Below are positions 15,120 through 22,627 of a stretch of DNA of 57,139 nucleotides, piece after piece. A program made the translations under genes and the position numbers. How positions within the stretch are numbered: position 1 is the stretch's first letter; every line of letters starts with the position of its first letter. Origin of the DNA: a virus; the IMG/VR virus record IMGVR_UViG_3300047554_000764, positions 1 through 57,139 of that record; one strand, given 5' to 3'. The notes below the pieces were generated by a model. It was given only the letters and a program-made list of their open reading frames with translations, was not told the DNA's origin and did not search any database.

Positions 15120-15205
15120 GCCTCAGTGGTGAAATAGGTAGACACGAGGGACTTAAAATCCCTTGACCAGTGATGGTCGTGCAGGTTCAATTCCTGTCTG
15201 AGGTA
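15120..15205 (+). tRNA. tRNA-Leu (TAA)
   Basis: A complete class II cloverleaf. Acceptor GCCTCAG pairs with CTGAGGT (G-T at the top), the D arm is Leu-type, anticodon stem AGGGA/TCCCT encloses CTTAAAA with anticodon TAA. A long variable arm (ACC/GGT) and T loop TTCAATT follow. CCA is not encoded. It decodes UUA, the main Leu codon of this AT-rich phage. Confidence 0.93.
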
Positions 15206-15445
15206 CAAATTTTGTGCTGATGGAATAATCATATTGGTAAGTAGAGAATGATTTTTAAGAGGATTAGTGTCTCTCTTTTAAAGAACACGCGCATTTGATC
15301 TGGTTAGTATCAAGGAGTGTCGCCAATGTGATTAAGTAAAAGACTCTGTTTCAGGTAATGAAAAGATCCCTTGGGAACAGAGCAAACCCAATCCAGCCTG
15401 TGAGAAATAGAATAAAACGTCTATTGTCTTGCAGGCTGTAAATAT
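15206..15445 (+). ncRNA. Structured non-coding stretch downstream of tRNA-Leu
   Basis: About 240 nt without a gene. Strong local pairings: CTCTGTT with AACAGAG around an inner CCC/GGG hairpin (about 15340-15384), and CAGCCTG with CAGGCTG, which encloses AATAGA/TCTATT (about 15397-15437). The first part (about 15213-15260) vaguely resembles a broken Leu tRNA. Two stacked long-range hairpins are more than expected of a spacer. Candidate small RNA or tRNA-linked processing region. Confidence 0.4.
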
Positions 15446-15478
15446 ATTCACTAATTGTTTCACAAAAATTCTCAGAAC

Positions 15479-16042
15479 ATGATTTACAAATTTAACAAGA
15501 CTTCACTCAAGTTTGAGTCAATCTTTTTCAAAGCAAGTGGTTTCATAGTATGTGCAATTGTATTTGCTGCAATAAGCTCTTACATCTATGGCCATCACAA
15601 AGGTTATGTGGACCATGCTAATGGTGCTACATCTCCAGAAGAACGAATGATTATTATCAGAGAGAATGATAAATTCTCTGAAGAAAAGTTCAAAGAGTAT
15701 CTCTTACAACTGAACATTAGGTTTCCTCACATAGTATATGCTCAAGCAGTACTTGAAACAGGAAACTTTGCATCAAAGATTTTCAAGTCAAACAATAACC
15801 TATTTGGAATGAAAGAGGCAAAAGTACGTGCAACAACAAACCTGGGAACAGATTTGGGACATGCAATGTATGGTCATTGGCGTGAAAGCGTTGTTGATTA
15901 TGCTTTATTCCAATGTGCATTTTTGACAAAAATCAAGACTGAAGAAGGCTATTATGAATATTTAAAAGAAAACTATGCAGAATCACCCAATTATGTTTCA
16001 AAAGTTAAAGAACTGGCTAAAGACTTCAAGAGAGGAATTTAG
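15479..16042 (+). CDS. Membrane-anchored glucosaminidase (Bax/FlgJ-like)
   Basis: 187 aa from the ATG at 15479 (an earlier TTG at 15455 is unlikely). Residues about 18-38 form one hydrophobic helix (FIVCAIVFAAISSYIYG). The C-terminal ~110 residues match the glucosaminidase fold of peptidoglycan hydrolases: YAQAVLETGNFASKIFKSNNNLFGMK, with the catalytic glutamate in LETG at about residue 93 and the NNLFGMK loop. It would cleave the glycan strand on the periplasmic face while tethered to the inner membrane, or act as a signal-arrest-release lysin. It lies 35 kb from the amidase cassette in an early-type operon, so it may serve superinfection control or slow wall remodelling as well as lysis. 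Confidence 0.78.
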   Translation: MIYKFNKTSLKFESIFFKASGFIVCAIVFAAISSYIYGHHKGYVDHANGATSPEERMIIIRENDKFSEEKFKEYLLQLNIRFPHIVYAQAVLETGNFASKIFKSNNNLFGMKEAKVRATTNLGTDLGHAMYGHWRESVVDYALFQCAFLTKIKTEEGYYEYLKENYAESPNYVSKVKELAKDFKRGI

Positions 16043-16067
16043 TCAAATCTTACAAAGTGTAAAAGAC

Positions 16068-16310
16068 ATGGACAAAGTTCCAATGCCAAAGTATAAAGTT
16101 TTGGTTATGAACAGAATCTCAAGAGAGTTCAAGACAAATGAGTTTTTTTCTATGAAAGAAGCTATGTCTGCTGTGTCACCTCAGTATTTATATGACACAG
16201 AAAATGAGTATTTCTTGATGGACCTTCAGAATCCCAAACATGGAATGATTAAACTAAATAAATTAGAAACCCATGGGAAGAATGAAAGAAGTATTCATGC
16301 TCAAGCGTGA
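16068..16310 (+). CDS. Hypothetical protein
   Basis: 80 aa from the ATG at 16068 (MDKVPMPKYK); the frame is open upstream but would overlap the glucosaminidase gene by 68 nt, so the later start is better. Mixed alpha/beta, basic, with a repeated Met pattern. The last 38 nt overlap the next gene. No family recognised. Confidence 0.58.
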   Translation: MDKVPMPKYKVLVMNRISREFKTNEFFSMKEAMSAVSPQYLYDTENEYFLMDLQNPKHGMIKLNKLETHGKNERSIHAQA

Positions 16311-16464
16311 GCAAGAATCCATTGAAAATGAACATCTTGATGATGCCTACTGGTATCAGAGATATCTTGATGAAAAGCAGTATGCTGAATTAGAACAAAA
16401 AGAAGTTGTACAAGAATCTGTACAACAGAACGTACAAAAACCACAAAACACAAACGAAAAATGA
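16273..16464 (+). CDS. Small Gln/Glu-rich protein
   Basis: 63 aa, mostly one helix (EQESIENEHLDDAYWYQRYLDEKQYAEL cut in pieces here: EQESIENEHL, YWYQRYLDEK) and a low-complexity Q/V/N tail. Overlaps its neighbours by 38 and 4 nt. It may be disordered or coiled coil; no family. Confidence 0.5.
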   Translation: MGRMKEVFMLKREQESIENEHLDDAYWYQRYLDEKQYAELEQKEVVQESVQQNVQKPQNTNEK

Positions 16465-16664
16465 GTTTATTTTTAATTATCTATCTGCTTTTATCATATG
16501 CAGGAGGAATCATCATTACAATTATGGAATTGACAAATCAGCGTTATTTAACAGTAGGTGATTTGTTAATGTTGATTCTTGCTCCTTTTGCTATGTTACC
16601 AATTATCATGGTTCAATTACTATCACATCTTATTGATATTGATGAACCAATAATCAAACTTTAA
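16461..16664 (+). CDS. Two-pass small membrane protein
   Basis: 67 aa with hydrophobic segments at about 2-20 and 33-55 and a short acidic tail (DIDEPI). It starts with an ATGA overlap on the previous stop and ends 2 nt before a terminator. It closes the operon that begins with the anchored glucosaminidase, so a link to envelope or lysis functions is possible. Confidence 0.6.
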   Translation: MSLFLIIYLLLSYAGGIIITIMELTNQRYLTVGDLLMLILAPFAMLPIIMVQLLSHLIDIDEPIIKL

Positions 16665-16665
16665 C

Positions 16666-16700
16666 AAGTAAGGGTTGATCTTGCATTAACCCTTACTTTA
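16666..16700 (+). terminator. Rho-independent terminator
   Basis: AAGTAAGGGTT and AACCCTTACTT form a perfect 11-bp stem with an 11-nt loop and a short T run. Symmetric enough to work in both directions. Confidence 0.8.
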
Positions 16701-16746
16701 TGACAATTTTAACGCGAAAGCGTTTGCTTCTTAAAACCTCTTAATA

Positions 16747-17286
16747 ATGACTACAATGAAGAAATTAACCAACATCACAGCAACGGCACAAGGTCTTGTG
16801 TCTTTTGACAGCAAAGGTAACGCTCACATGGAACGTTATGCTAAAACATTTCAATCTAAATCAGATTACAAGCCAAAACACATCGCACAAACAAGTGAAA
16901 ACTTGGAAAAATATCATCTGAACATGATACAAAGACAAATGTTCAGACGTTTGATGTATGGATTGAAAGAGTATAATCCAGAGCAAATTGCTGCATTATC
17001 TCCTTCTTCAATCAGCAAGATTGTTGAAGACTACAAAAAAGCCAAAAGAGCTTTACACATTATGAAAGCTAAAAAGTATTATTATGCTGAAAACAAGCTT
17101 CTTAATGCAATCTTTCCAACATTCAATCTTGGTTCAAAAGATCATGATTGGTTTTTAGAATTACCTAAAAATGTCACTCTGCGCAGTCTAGGGATTTCTA
17201 CAAAAGAAGTAGTAGATGAGTTTATTAAACGTAAACTCTTACCAAAGAATTTCCATCACTTATCAATTCAAAATGTAAATCTCTAA
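16747..17286 (+). CDS. Hypothetical protein, first gene of a regulatory operon
   Basis: 179 aa, strongly basic in the middle (KKAKRALHIMKAKKYYY), helical, no cysteine motif. M1 or M4 are possible starts. It is followed with a 1-nt overlap by a 107-aa protein and then a winged-helix protein, so the operon at 16747-18316 looks like a DNA-binding/regulatory or replication-initiation unit. No family recognised. Confidence 0.68.
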   Translation: MTTMKKLTNITATAQGLVSFDSKGNAHMERYAKTFQSKSDYKPKHIAQTSENLEKYHLNMIQRQMFRRLMYGLKEYNPEQIAALSPSSISKIVEDYKKAKRALHIMKAKKYYYAENKLLNAIFPTFNLGSKDHDWFLELPKNVTLRSLGISTKEVVDEFIKRKLLPKNFHHLSIQNVNL

Positions 17287-17609
17287 TGACCAACACACTA
17301 GAAAAAGCTGAGTCTATCAAATATGGTGGACTCAGCAATTCTGAAATCATGGTTGTCTATTATCGCTTTAAAAAGTATATAGATGATCTTGAAGACGGAT
17401 TCAGCAAAAATCAAGTATCCAAAACTGTGAACACACCCATGGGTAGAGGCACAGCAATCATGCAAGTATCAGACGAGCATATTCAAAAGTTTAAATCTAC
17501 TGAATATTACCAGTTGTCAAAAGCAGTTGTTGCAAAACTTGGGCCCATTGTGGAGCTTTTACAAGAATGTGATGACACTTTTAAACAACTAGCAGATGAA
17601 CTACGGTAG
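17286..17609 (+). CDS. Hypothetical helical protein
   Basis: 107 aa, helical with an acidic C-terminus (LLQECDDTFKQLADELR). It starts on a TAATG-type overlap with the previous stop, and its last 14 nt overlap the HTH gene, so all are translationally coupled. No family recognised. Confidence 0.65.
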   Translation: MTNTLEKAESIKYGGLSNSEIMVVYYRFKKYIDDLEDGFSKNQVSKTVNTPMGRGTAIMQVSDEHIQKFKSTEYYQLSKAVVAKLGPIVELLQECDDTFKQLADELR

Positions 17610-17889
17610 AGTAAACAATGTTGTGTGCTATTCTGAATTGATTTCTTTGGAAGCAAAAGGATTGTACGCAATAATTTGCTCTCTTTGTGGGAACAAGGAT
17701 TATTGTTTCCCCGCAGTATCTACATTGTCCAAAATGTCTGGAAAAAGTAGAGCAACTGTACATCGTCTTCTCAAAGAATTATCAGACAAAGGAGTTATAC
17801 AAAGGCTGTATAACCCAACACAAAGGAAAACCATCACCTACAATTTGATGGATAAAAGTAAAATTTCTAAAAACCAAAACAATGAGTAA
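17596..17889 (+). CDS. Winged helix-turn-helix protein (HTH_36-like)
   Basis: 97 aa. LEAKGLYAIICSLCGNKDYCFPAVSTLSKMSGKSRATVHRLLKELSDKGVI, read in parts, is the standard replication-type winged helix seen in DnaD-like and RepO-like proteins: a first helix, the CFPA turn, recognition helix SRATVHRLLKEL and wing. A basic tail follows. It probably binds DNA as a repressor or as an initiation factor. Its place in a three-gene unit with two basic helical proteins fits replication initiation, though the polymerase genes are 20 kb away. Confidence 0.78.
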   Translation: MNYGRVNNVVCYSELISLEAKGLYAIICSLCGNKDYCFPAVSTLSKMSGKSRATVHRLLKELSDKGVIQRLYNPTQRKTITYNLMDKSKISKNQNNE

Positions 17890-18316
17890 AGAATCAATTT
17901 TAAAGAAGTTATCTGATCTTGAAGATCAAAATTTAAAGTTTAACGAGCATGTTTTAATCTGTATTGAAGCAGATGACAATGGTATTCCTGTTGGAAGTGC
18001 TGTTAAAGTGAAAGGTACGCCTTACATGACACTTGGTATGATTGATCTTGCAATGCATAAGTTGCAAGAAGCGCGTGATTCCATTCTTGACAAGTTTGAA
18101 ACTGTTGAACAAGCTTCACGTGCAATAAATGAGTTGCCAAAAGACGTTGTTGACAAAATCAGAAAGTTTGAAGAAGAAGCACGTGATGCTATGCAGCGTG
18201 GTGATATTGCAAAACTTGAGCAATTGAAAGATGAAGCTAAGAACCTTCTTGGTTTAGACATGGATGATGAAAATCGTGATGAAAGTGGTTTCAATATCAA
18301 TGACTTTAAAGGATAA
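17882..18316 (+). CDS. Acidic helical protein, unknown
   Basis: 144 aa, pI clearly acidic. Short beta N-half (HVLICIEADDNGIPVGSAVKV), then long helices (FEEEARDAMQRGDIAKLEQ) and a flexible acidic C-terminus. It starts with an 8-nt overlap on the HTH gene, suggesting the two act together, perhaps as a DNA-binder and its acidic partner. Followed by the triple-palindrome control region. No family recognised. Confidence 0.68.
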   Translation: MSKESILKKLSDLEDQNLKFNEHVLICIEADDNGIPVGSAVKVKGTPYMTLGMIDLAMHKLQEARDSILDKFETVEQASRAINELPKDVVDKIRKFEEEARDAMQRGDIAKLEQLKDEAKNLLGLDMDDENRDESGFNINDFKG

Positions 18317-18331
18317 TATATAGAGAGACGA

Positions 18332-18432
18332 GTCTCATGGGTGAGACCCATGAAATTTGTTCGCTTTCTCTTTATATTCTTCTCTTTACTTATATCTCAT
18401 TGGTGAGACGGGTTATGTCTCACTGGTGAGAT
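18332..18432. promoter_or_regulatory. Three-copy palindromic operator-like cluster
   Basis: Three copies of RTCTCA-NNGG-TGAGAY: GTCTCATGGGTGAGAC at 18332-18347, ATCTCATTGGTGAGAC at 18394-18409 and GTCTCACTGGTGAGAT at 18417-18432. The 5-bp arms TCTCA/TGAGA are identical in all; only two centre bases vary. They fill the 158-nt gap before the gene at 18475. Spacing between starts is 62 and 23 nt. Likely operators, or RNA stem-loops. Confidence 0.65.
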
Positions 18433-18474
18433 ACTAGTTGAAAATTTTGTATTAAAAATCAAGCACTTAACATT

Positions 18475-19059
18475 ATGGGAGTAGACATTTATGGCATAAG
18501 TCCAAAATTGACTGAACAAATGCCAGAATTACCAGATAATTATGAAGAATTATCAGAAGAACAAGTCTCTGCTTATTGGACAATGCGCAATGATTGGGAG
18601 CAGTCAAACCCTGGTTTTTACTTTAGGAATAACTGGTGGCACTGGCGTCCTATTCAAATGCTTATTACAGTGTTCAATGAAGTTTATCAAATGCACATTC
18701 CAGAAGAAGAAATTGCAGCTCTTGGAAGCAATGGAGGTGGTGGAGTCAAAGACAAGGGTCATTGTGAACAATTAGCAACTTACTTTAAAGAGTTTGCTGC
18801 AAAAATGCGCAATGATGGTCAAGAAATCATCTTTTTAAACACTGGATGGTGGCATTTTAAGGACAAAGACTTGAATGGTGGTAAAGCCATTGAAGACAAT
18901 GAACTTGTTGAAAAATTAAATGAAAAGTATCCTGGGTTATTCTTTGAAGCGCCAACTCTTAATGGAGTTGACTATGAAGCATCTCATGAAACAAATGTTG
19001 ACAATTTAGAAGAGTTTGCTCTTTTTTTAGAAAACTGTAATGGTTTTGAAATTCATTAA
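18475..19059 (+). CDS. Conserved-looking hypothetical protein
   Basis: 194 aa, acidic and Trp-rich. It opens MGVDIYGISP and contains FYFRNNWWHWRPIQ, a pattern I know from uncharacterised bacterial and phage proteins. A GGGGVKDKGHC loop and a helix follow, then FLNTGWWHFKDKD. No catalytic motif is certain. It is the first gene after the triple palindrome and 25 nt upstream of the MoxR ATPase, so it may be part of the MoxR/VWA module. Confidence 0.72.
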   Translation: MGVDIYGISPKLTEQMPELPDNYEELSEEQVSAYWTMRNDWEQSNPGFYFRNNWWHWRPIQMLITVFNEVYQMHIPEEEIAALGSNGGGGVKDKGHCEQLATYFKEFAAKMRNDGQEIIFLNTGWWHFKDKDLNGGKAIEDNELVEKLNEKYPGLFFEAPTLNGVDYEASHETNVDNLEEFALFLENCNGFEIH

Positions 19060-19084
19060 TTAAAAATTTAAAAAACAAATCAAG

Positions 19085-20371
19085 ATGATCCTATTACAAT
19101 CATTCATTAGTGGAACTAGTTATCAAGTAAGAACTCTTCCAAGACAATCTTTTGAGAAATCTTTGACGCGTCATATTGACGATATGAAGATTACTTCTCC
19201 TATTGCAGAATTTGCAAAATTTCCTTTAGGTACTGTGTTCATCACTGATGGATATGATTTTCCTGAAGATGACCACTTACACATTCGTAAAGAAAATGTT
19301 GTAGCTGTATGTTACGAAGGAACAGTGTTTCCAATGTCACATGTAGAAAAAGATCGCTTACAAGCAATTGCTGATTTTACTGTCAATTACATGATTGACA
19401 GCGATGACTTTGGCATTGAAAAAGCAAAAAACATGGCAGAGCAATTTGCATCTTATGGTTATGAATATGACTGGGATGCTATGGTTGCTCCAAAGCCTAC
19501 TGAAGCTGGTGAGTTACCGTCAGGTATTAATCTAAAACGCACTATTGCAGCAAATTATCCAGTACCATCTGTTGATGATTGTGGTTTCCACATTGATCCA
19601 GATATGTGGTTCTTGCTTGTGAGAAACGTGTTACGTGGAGAAAATACATTGTTGATAGGCCCAACAGGTTCAGGTAAAACAGAAATTGTATCTCACCTTG
19701 CTATGGCAATGGAAAAAGATATGCATATCCAAGACATGGGTACTGTTCAAGATGCTCAATCAGCATTATTGGGCGTTCACCGTTTGAATAAAGAAGGTCA
19801 CTCATCATTTGAGTTTGCTCCTTTTGTAAACAATATTCAATCAGGTGGCATCATGTTGTTGGATGAGCTTAACCGTTCACCTCTTGCTGCAAATAATATC
19901 TTGTTCCCTTGTTTGGATAAAAGACGTTATTTACCAGTAGATATTGCATGTGAAGATTGTGATCGCAAGATTCCTGTAAATGAGAACACTGTGTTCTTTG
20001 CAACAGCTAACCTTGGTTCTGAGTACTCAGGCACACATTCAATTGACCGTGCATTGTTGGACCGTTTCTTTCCAATTGAATTAGGTTATCCAACAGAAAA
20101 GGATGAGATCAATGTATTAAAATTACGTACTGGTATTGATGAGAAAGCTGCAACTGCAATTGTACGTGTGTCTAATGAGATACGCAAGCAATACAAAGAG
20201 CAAGAACTTTCTACACCAGTTTCTGTACGTCATACTATTCAAGCTGCAAGCTTAATTGCAGATGGCTTTGATGTTGATAAAGCGTTGCTTGCTACTATCA
20301 TGCCATTGTTTGAAGATGGTATTGGTGTATCAGAACGCAGTAAAGTACTTTCAATAGTATCAGCATTTTAA
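19085..20371 (+). CDS. MoxR/CobS-type AAA+ ATPase
   Basis: 428 aa. Residues 1-160 are a separate N-terminal domain without known motifs. The AAA+ core has Walker A GPTGSGKT (192-199), a MoxR-type insert, Walker B MLLDELNRS (257-265), sensor 1 FATANLGSEYSG and an arginine pair in DRALLDRF (about 325-332), then a C-terminal lid with STPVSVRHT. MoxR ATPases work with a VWA partner as metal-chelatase or chaperone machines; the VWA protein follows 85 nt downstream. CobS/CobT of cobalt chelation is the closest textbook pair. The phage target is unknown. Confidence 0.88.
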   Translation: MILLQSFISGTSYQVRTLPRQSFEKSLTRHIDDMKITSPIAEFAKFPLGTVFITDGYDFPEDDHLHIRKENVVAVCYEGTVFPMSHVEKDRLQAIADFTVNYMIDSDDFGIEKAKNMAEQFASYGYEYDWDAMVAPKPTEAGELPSGINLKRTIAANYPVPSVDDCGFHIDPDMWFLLVRNVLRGENTLLIGPTGSGKTEIVSHLAMAMEKDMHIQDMGTVQDAQSALLGVHRLNKEGHSSFEFAPFVNNIQSGGIMLLDELNRSPLAANNILFPCLDKRRYLPVDIACEDCDRKIPVNENTVFFATANLGSEYSGTHSIDRALLDRFFPIELGYPTEKDEINVLKLRTGIDEKAATAIVRVSNEIRKQYKEQELSTPVSVRHTIQAASLIADGFDVDKALLATIMPLFEDGIGVSERSKVLSIVSAF

Positions 20372-20401
20372 AGTTGAATAGGATCAACTACGTGACATTA
20401 A

Positions 20402-20430
20402 GAGGAGAGTGTAACAGCTCTCCTTTTTTG
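20402..20430 (+). terminator. Rho-independent terminator between MoxR and VWA genes
   Basis: GGAGAG and CTCTCC with an 8-nt loop, followed by T6. It separates the ATPase from its VWA partner, so part of the transcripts stop here and the ATPase can be made in excess. Confidence 0.75.
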
Positions 20431-20456
20431 TCACAAATATTTAAAAAACTGTGACA
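20429..20456 (+). promoter_or_regulatory. Inverted repeat overlapping the VWA start codon
   Basis: TGTCACA (20429-20435) and TGTGACA (20450-20456) form a perfect 7-bp dyad that ends on the A of the start codon. It could be an operator or an mRNA hairpin that hides the initiation region. Confidence 0.4.
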
Positions 20457-22330
20457 TGAGCAAATTAGTAAAAGATTGGTTTAATCGTAGAGCAGAAGAC
20501 GCGTATACTTTCCAAGATGATAGTAAACGTTTCTTTAGCTGGGATAAAGGAAGAGATTCATACTCTTCATACTTTATCAAAAATGACAATACACTCAAAG
20601 AGGCAGCCAAAATGGTAGGCTCAATGTTTAGAGTTATTGGTGTACCTAAAACTTTTAAGTACACAAATGACATTCAAAGTGCTTCAAGGTCAAGTGATAG
20701 AACTTCTGTTCAAGTCCCTCTTAGCATGTTACGTGATGAAGATGGAAACTATCTTGATAATGATAGTCAACTTCTTGATGCTTTCTATGGTGCTGCTATT
20801 CAGAATGCATGTTTAGCTTCAATGCAAACAACTGCTGAATATCAGAAAACAATGATGGCACGTAACACATCAAAAGGTAACACTACTGTTAAAGACTTGT
20901 TGCTTAGTGTTCTCAATACAGAACGTATTGATAAAAAACTTGCAGATCGTCTTCCAGGTTATCTAAAATTTGTTCAGAAGTTTAAAGAACATAAATATGA
21001 AAACTGGGAAAGTCCTGGTGTAGAAGCTCCAAAACAAAAACGTCTTCTTGATCTTGTTGTAAAAATGTTGCGTTATCCTGCAAACATTACAGAAGAAGAT
21101 ATGGAAGATTTTGGTGAACCATTAAAAGCTATGGAACGCTTGCTTAAAAAGCATGGTGGTATTCCTGCAGATTTTGATGGTTGTGGAAGTATGGCAACCA
21201 GTCTTTCTAACATTGTCTATAAATATGTAGATAAAGAAGAAGAACCTCCAGGTGGTGGCGGTGGTGGAGAAGATGAAGATGAATCTGATGAATCAGATGA
21301 AGGCAAGTCTCCTGGAAAACCAAAACCAGAAATGAGTAAGAGTGAACTTAATGATTTTGCAAAAGAAATGATGGGTTCACTGATTAATCCAGAAGAAGGT
21401 ACAGGTTCTGATGAAGACTTCATGAATGAATTTGAAGATTTTCTTGATGACATGGATGAGAATGCATCTCCTAAAACAGATTTTGATTGGGAGAATGATG
21501 GTTCAGCGTCACAAGGAAATGTTTATTTCAAAAAAGCTGAAGTAAATGAGCATGCAAAAGATCGTTATAGAAAAGCTTTATCAAAAATTGATACAACAAA
21601 AGCTGCGGTATTGCAAAAATTGTTTGCTCGTAAGAGTAAAAACTATGAATTTGCAATGAAATCTATGCGTTCTGGTAGACTGGATACAAACAAGATTGCA
21701 GAAGCTGCACAACAGGTTCCAACAATCTATGAACGTATGGGTCAAGTTACCACAAGCAAAGTTTGCGTTGGCGTTCTCATTGATGAGTCTGGTTCTATGG
21801 GAGGATCTAAAATTGAAAAAGCAAGAGAAGCTGCAATTTTTATTAATGAAGTTTTCAAAAAGATGCCAGATGTAGAATTATTTATCTATGGTCATACTGC
21901 AGATACCACTAATACTGGTTCTGTTGATATGATGGTTTATCGTGAAAAAGGATTCATTACTGATTCATTTGCTCTTGGTTCTGTAACATCTCGTGCAAAC
22001 AACAGAGATGGTGACGCAATTTTTGCAAGTGCAAAACGTATGCGTGGTCAGACAGAGAATCAAGGATTGCTTTTTGTTTTATCAGATGGTGCTCCTTCAG
22101 CATATGATTATGGTGGAAGAAGTGCAATTGAAGACACTCGTAAGAAAGTTATGAGAGCTCAATCACTTGGATTCCAAGTAATTCAAATTGCAATTGAAGA
22201 GCATGTTCCTTCTAGAGAAATGTTTGATTACTTTATCAAAATGACAGATATCGCCAATCTTCCAAAAGAATTGGTTGCTTATATGTCCCGTAAAGTAGAC
22301 AAGCTTATCAAAGAAAAAGTAACTGTTTAA
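20456..22330 (+). CDS. VWA-domain protein, CobT-like partner of the MoxR ATPase
   Basis: 624 aa. N-terminal ~250 residues helical, then a polyglycine and Asp/Glu/Ser-rich linker (about 262-345), then a C-terminal von Willebrand A domain. The metal-ion-dependent adhesion site reads DESGS at 443-447, with further elements at about 480 (IYGHTADTT) and LSDGAPS (about 541). An acidic linker before a VWA domain is the layout of CobT and of CoxE/BchD-like proteins, which bind metal and the AAA+ ring. It should work with the ATPase just upstream, inside the cytoplasm. A tip role in remodelling a host protein complex is also possible. Confidence 0.85.
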   Translation: MSKLVKDWFNRRAEDAYTFQDDSKRFFSWDKGRDSYSSYFIKNDNTLKEAAKMVGSMFRVIGVPKTFKYTNDIQSASRSSDRTSVQVPLSMLRDEDGNYLDNDSQLLDAFYGAAIQNACLASMQTTAEYQKTMMARNTSKGNTTVKDLLLSVLNTERIDKKLADRLPGYLKFVQKFKEHKYENWESPGVEAPKQKRLLDLVVKMLRYPANITEEDMEDFGEPLKAMERLLKKHGGIPADFDGCGSMATSLSNIVYKYVDKEEEPPGGGGGGEDEDESDESDEGKSPGKPKPEMSKSELNDFAKEMMGSLINPEEGTGSDEDFMNEFEDFLDDMDENASPKTDFDWENDGSASQGNVYFKKAEVNEHAKDRYRKALSKIDTTKAAVLQKLFARKSKNYEFAMKSMRSGRLDTNKIAEAAQQVPTIYERMGQVTTSKVCVGVLIDESGSMGGSKIEKAREAAIFINEVFKKMPDVELFIYGHTADTTNTGSVDMMVYREKGFITDSFALGSVTSRANNRDGDAIFASAKRMRGQTENQGLLFVLSDGAPSAYDYGGRSAIEDTRKKVMRAQSLGFQVIQIAIEEHVPSREMFDYFIKMTDIANLPKELVAYMSRKVDKLIKEKVTV

Positions 22331-22334
22331 CATA

Positions 22335-22366
22335 GTCAGGTGGTGATAACCTCATCACCTGATTTT
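22335..22366 (+). terminator. Rho-independent terminator
   Basis: GGTGAT and ATCACC with a 6-nt loop (extended by TCA/TGA with a bulge), followed by TTTTATTTTT. Ends the VWA transcript. Confidence 0.75.
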
Positions 22367-22378
22367 ATTTTTATTATT

Positions 22379-22627
22379 ATGAAAATGCATAATTACATTA
22401 TTGCAATTGTATGGTTGATAACTGTAGTCGCAATACTAGAACTTTTAGACTTGGCGTTCTATCTAATGAATAGGTCAAGTGACATGGCGTTTTACGCAGG
22501 ATTGGTCATTGCAACAGCATCATTTTTAATTGCAATAAGACTTTCTGTGTTTTTAGCTGGTGAAGCTTATGTAGCTTACCAAAAGTATTTTAAGAAACAA
22601 TCAAAAACCAAAACAAAGAAAAAATGA
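22379..22627 (+). CDS. Two-pass small membrane protein
   Basis: 82 aa from the ATG at 22379; the frame reaches 22340 but that start lies in the terminator stem. Two hydrophobic helices (about 6-28 and 39-64) and a very basic tail (KKQSKTKTKKK) facing the cytoplasm. It overlaps the SPFH gene by 4 nt (ATGA), which suggests the two are partners in the membrane, as NfeD-like proteins partner SPFH proteins, although no NfeD domain is seen. Confidence 0.68.
   Translation: MKMHNYIIAIVWLITVVAILELLDLAFYLMNRSSDMAFYAGLVIATASFLIAIRLSVFLAGEAYVAYQKYFKKQSKTKTKKK

Noticed and set aside
21217-21453. Minus-strand Ser/Pro-rich frame
   Set aside because: Mirror of the acidic linker of the VWA protein.
19085-22330. 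A true cobaltochelatase operon
   Set aside because: No CobN or cobalamin genes nearby; the pair is better described as a MoxR-VWA machine of unknown target.
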